7,675 nucleotides of DNA from an uncultured Collinsella sp. Lineage in GTDB: Bacteria; Actinomycetota; Coriobacteriia; Coriobacteriales; Coriobacteriaceae. Of this stretch, positions 5,847 to 7,675 are shown in pieces. How positions within the stretch are numbered: position 1 is the first letter of the stretch; the number at the start of each line of letters is the position of its first letter. The stretch is from the NCBI GenBank assembly GCA_900552425.1, contig URZR01000079.1, positions 1-7,675 on the forward strand. Direction: 5' to 3'. Under the pieces are notes generated by a model that did not search any database, was not told the origin of the DNA, and saw only the letters and a program-made list of their open reading frames with translations. The translations under genes were made by a program, and so were the position numbers.

Positions 5847-6722
5847 CTAAGAGACCGGCTCCCATGCAATAAACGCCCAACGGACCTTGCGGACGTGGTC
5901 GAGCATGTAGCGTCCCTGCGGCACGCCCTTGGACCCCGGCTCGCCAGCATGGGGATTTTCAGTCATATGCTGAGCAACGTAGTCGCGCAGACGGTCGATC
6001 TTATCCTCGTTACCGCGCTCGAGCATGCGGGAGAAGTCCGCCACGCCCGCCTCAAGGCTATCGAAGGTATCGCGACGAGGCGATTCAAAGTACGTAACCT
6101 GCGGCAGGGCACCCATCTGAACGAGGATATTAAAGGCATACACAAAGCCATTACTGCAGGTAACCGAGGCACCGATGGCGTTCATCAGGTGCAGGTCATA
6201 GCGTGGGCTGGAGTTGGCGACCATCGTAACAGCACAACGCCGACGAGCCGTTCGATCAAGCTTGGCAAGCGCGCCTTTTAGGTTGGTCGTGGTGACAGAA
6301 CGACTGGCAAAGGCAACATCTACCGCTTTCGTGACCGGTCCAACCAAATCCCAGTCATCATCCCAAGCAAGCTCAAGCGGTGTAATGCGATCCTCGAGTC
6401 CATAGTACTCAATGCCAGCATCAAGCGTGCCCAACATAGCAGGGGAAAAGTCAGCAGCAATCACAGGATGCCCAGCCTGAGCAAGCGGAATGGCAATCGA
6501 CCCAGCCCCACACCCCATATCAAGCACCGATTCACCAGGCTTTAACGCCAACAGCTTAATAAAGTCCCGGGCATACGGAGCAGTCTCAAGCGGCCGAAAA
6601 TGCCGAGCCCGCTTATCCCATTCAAAAGAATCATCAGCCCGATGCCGAGCGGCCTGCAGACGCATCCATTCGCCATTCCAATCCGCAGCAAGCAGCTCAG
6701 AACGAATCTCCCCATCAACCAC
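5847..6722 (-). CDS. Class I SAM-dependent methyltransferase, substrate unknown
   Basis: The 291-residue product has a Rossmann-fold SAM-binding core. Motif I is VLDMGCGAGSIAIPLA (66-81), and the acidic residue ending strand beta-2 is Asp91 in VIAADFSPAML. VDVAFASRS (134-142) fits the strand-4 motif region. An N-terminal helical part containing FEWDKRARHF (33-42) is common in small-molecule methyltransferases of the UbiE/Methyltransf_11/25 kind. The C-terminal 110 residues show no motif I recognise and may form the substrate lid. No signal peptide or membrane segment is seen. The start is GTG 6722, supported by a strong GAGGAGG seven bases upstream. The gene runs in the same direction as yhbY, 193 bases before it, without a clear terminator between them. 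Nothing nearby indicates whether the substrate is a quinone, lipid, metal cofactor or RNA. Confidence 0.85.
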   Translation of the reverse strand: MVDGEIRSELLAADWNGEWMRLQAARHRADDSFEWDKRARHFRPLETAPYARDFIKLLALKPGESVLDMGCGAGSIAIPLAQAGHPVIAADFSPAMLGTLDAGIEYYGLEDRITPLELAWDDDWDLVGPVTKAVDVAFASRSVTTTNLKGALAKLDRTARRRCAVTMVANSSPRYDLHLMNAIGASVTCSNGFVYAFNILVQMGALPQVTYFESPRRDTFDSLEAGVADFSRMLERGNEDKIDRLRDYVAQHMTENPHAGEPGSKGVPQGRYMLDHVRKVRWAFIAWEPVS

Positions 6723-6743
6723 GGGCCAACCTCCTCACACAAC

Positions 6744-6776
6744 AAAAAAAGCGGCCCCTCCCCCCTTGACGGAGCC
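6744..6776 (-). terminator. Possible weak terminator upstream of the methyltransferase
   Basis: On the minus strand GGCTCC (complement of 6771-6776) can pair with GGGGCC (complement of 6753-6758) with one G-U pair; two bases later there is a run of seven T (complement of 6744-6750). It would end a transcript arriving from the right, just before the methyltransferase ribosome-binding site. The stem is short and the loop is 12 bases long, and a competing CTCCC/GGGAG pairing overlaps it. Confidence 0.35.
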
Positions 6777-6839
6777 TCCCTTTTTGTGGGAGCATCTCTT
6801 CCACGGAGTTATACCATGATCTTTTCGTTTGCGCACTTT

Positions 6840-6856
6840 TACTATTATTATTCGGG
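6840..6856. other. Composition breakpoint: probable chimeric join or recombination junction
   Basis: Left of here, 6781-6860 is only about 38% G+C, non-coding and A+T-rich, with an ATTATTATT run. Right of here the sequence becomes about 72% G+C kinase coding DNA. Kinase homology on the minus strand ends around Ser265-Arg266, where the conserved part before the ATPase domain breaks off and codon use changes at once. No transposase, integrase, inverted repeat or target duplication is visible, which favours an assembly chimera over a mobile insertion. Confidence 0.6.
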
Positions 6857-7675
6857 ACACCAGCTGCTGGCCCCGCTGCTCCAGCAGCTCCCGGTCCAGA
6901 GCCAGTTGCTGCGCCATCAGGGGGGACAGGTCCACGGGATCTTGCCGGACGGCGGCAGATCCGGACTCCATGCGGGAGATGGACAGCATCTCGCCGATCA
7001 GGCGCTCCATCCGGCCGGTTGTCTGGAGAGAGCGGAGCAGGTACTTGTCCCGGTCCTGATATACGCCGACGCCCTCCAGCATCCCGGCCAGCTGTCCCTT
7101 CAAAATGGTGACGGGCGTCTTCAGCTCGTGGGAGGCGGCGGAGAAAAAGGCCATCCGCTGTCGGTCCAGCTCCCGCTCCCGGGCCACCTCCCCCCGCAGG
7201 GCCTGGTTGGCGGTTTCTAGGTCGGTGAGGGCGGCAGACAGCCGCCGGGCCATTTTGTCCAGACTGCGGCCCAACTGGCCGATCTCGTCCCGGCGCCGCT
7301 CCCCGCACACCCACTGGAGGTCCAGCTCCGCCATCCTGCCAGCGATGCCGTTCAGCCGCACGATGGGCCGGGTGATATACCGGGAGTACCCGAACGCACA
7401 CAGCAGGGAGAAGGCCAGCAGCGCCAGAGCCAGCCAGGGGGCCACCCGCCCCAGGGCCTCCACCGCCTGGTTGGCCAAGCGGAGCTGAGGGGAGACCAGC
7501 AGCTGGTAGGTCCCCTCCTGGTCGGCAAAGGTGATCTGGGTGGTGAGGATCCCCGTCTGAGTGGCGGTCACCACACCGTCGGCCCGGTCAATCTGCACCT
7601 GATAGGTGTCGGCCTCATAGGTCTGGACCGAGTTGTCCGCCCCGGACATGGTGACGGCTACCTGCCAGTCCTCCT
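6852..7675 (-). CDS. Sensor histidine kinase fragment: both ends missing, ATPase domain absent
   Basis: The frame is open at the right edge, so the N-terminus is outside the window. Numbering from Met at 7649, residues 1-68 look like an extracytoplasmic sensor segment, about 69-89 a transmembrane helix (APWLALALLAFSLLCAFGY), about 90-150 a HAMP linker (YITRPIVRLN) and about 162-230 a HisKA dimerisation domain with the phospho-acceptor His174 in SHELKTP. Family members continue into a HATPase_c domain with N, G1 and G2 boxes; here the match stops near residue 266. The frame then runs about 38 basic, low-complexity residues through non-coding-looking DNA to a stop at 6735. Such a product could be neither autophosphorylated in cis nor active. 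G+C near 72% and CTG/GCC/CGG-rich codons differ from all other genes here and suggest a clostridial (Oscillospiraceae-like) source; that origin is inferred. Confidence 0.8.

Noticed and set aside
6735..6855. Insertion sequence or phage attachment site at the right junction
   Set aside because: No transposase or integrase, terminal inverted repeats, target duplication or tRNA is visible.
6600..7220. 206-codon plus-strand frame spanning the junction
   Set aside because: It crosses the composition break and lies opposite clear methyltransferase and kinase coding sequence; the translation is low-complexity Leu/Gln/Pro/Gly.
1..7675. CRISPR array or large repeat family
   Set aside because: No regularly spaced repeat units were found; only short direct and inverted repeats are present.

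Overview
The window looks like chromosomal DNA of a Coriobacteriia-type actinobacterium, most like Collinsella. The evidence is moderate-to-high G+C, many GAC/GCC/GAG codons, a Bacillus-type nagB beside a stand-alone glucose-family EIIA, and a large fused regulator with a C-terminal SARP/BTAD module. This taxonomic call comes from gene content and composition only; no search was run. The last ~820 bases are clearly different (about 72% G+C in three hand-counted lines, against about 58% in the gene next to it). They carry part of a histidine kinase that looks like it comes from a clostridial Firmicute, so the right edge is probably a chimeric contig join or a recombination junction.

Layout, left to right. 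On the plus strand: the 3' end of glmM (1-266), a PTS EIIA domain gene (338-835), a long structured non-coding leader (about 836-1107), nagB (1108-1836) and its intrinsic terminator (1869-1896). A 388-base lower-G+C intergenic region (1897-2284) follows, then a 999-residue STAND-ATPase/BTAD regulator (2285-5284). On the minus strand, converging on the regulator: yhbY (5653-5354), whose terminator hairpin sits against the regulator stop codon, and upstream of it a class I SAM-dependent methyltransferase (6722-5847). Beyond that lie a short A+T-rich stretch and the truncated kinase (7675 to about 6852, minus strand).

The left block concerns amino-sugar phosphate flux. GlmM takes glucosamine-6-phosphate towards UDP-GlcNAc and the cell wall, NagB takes the same metabolite to fructose-6-phosphate and ammonia, and EIIA supplies phosphate for uptake of PTS sugars. 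Several mutually exclusive stems in front of nagB make this leader the best candidate for an undescribed control element. The large regulator may respond to a metabolite through its ATPase and helical-repeat regions and bind DNA with its C-terminal winged helix; its target is not visible. YhbY is a ribosome-assembly RNA-binding protein. The methyltransferase substrate cannot be told from sequence.
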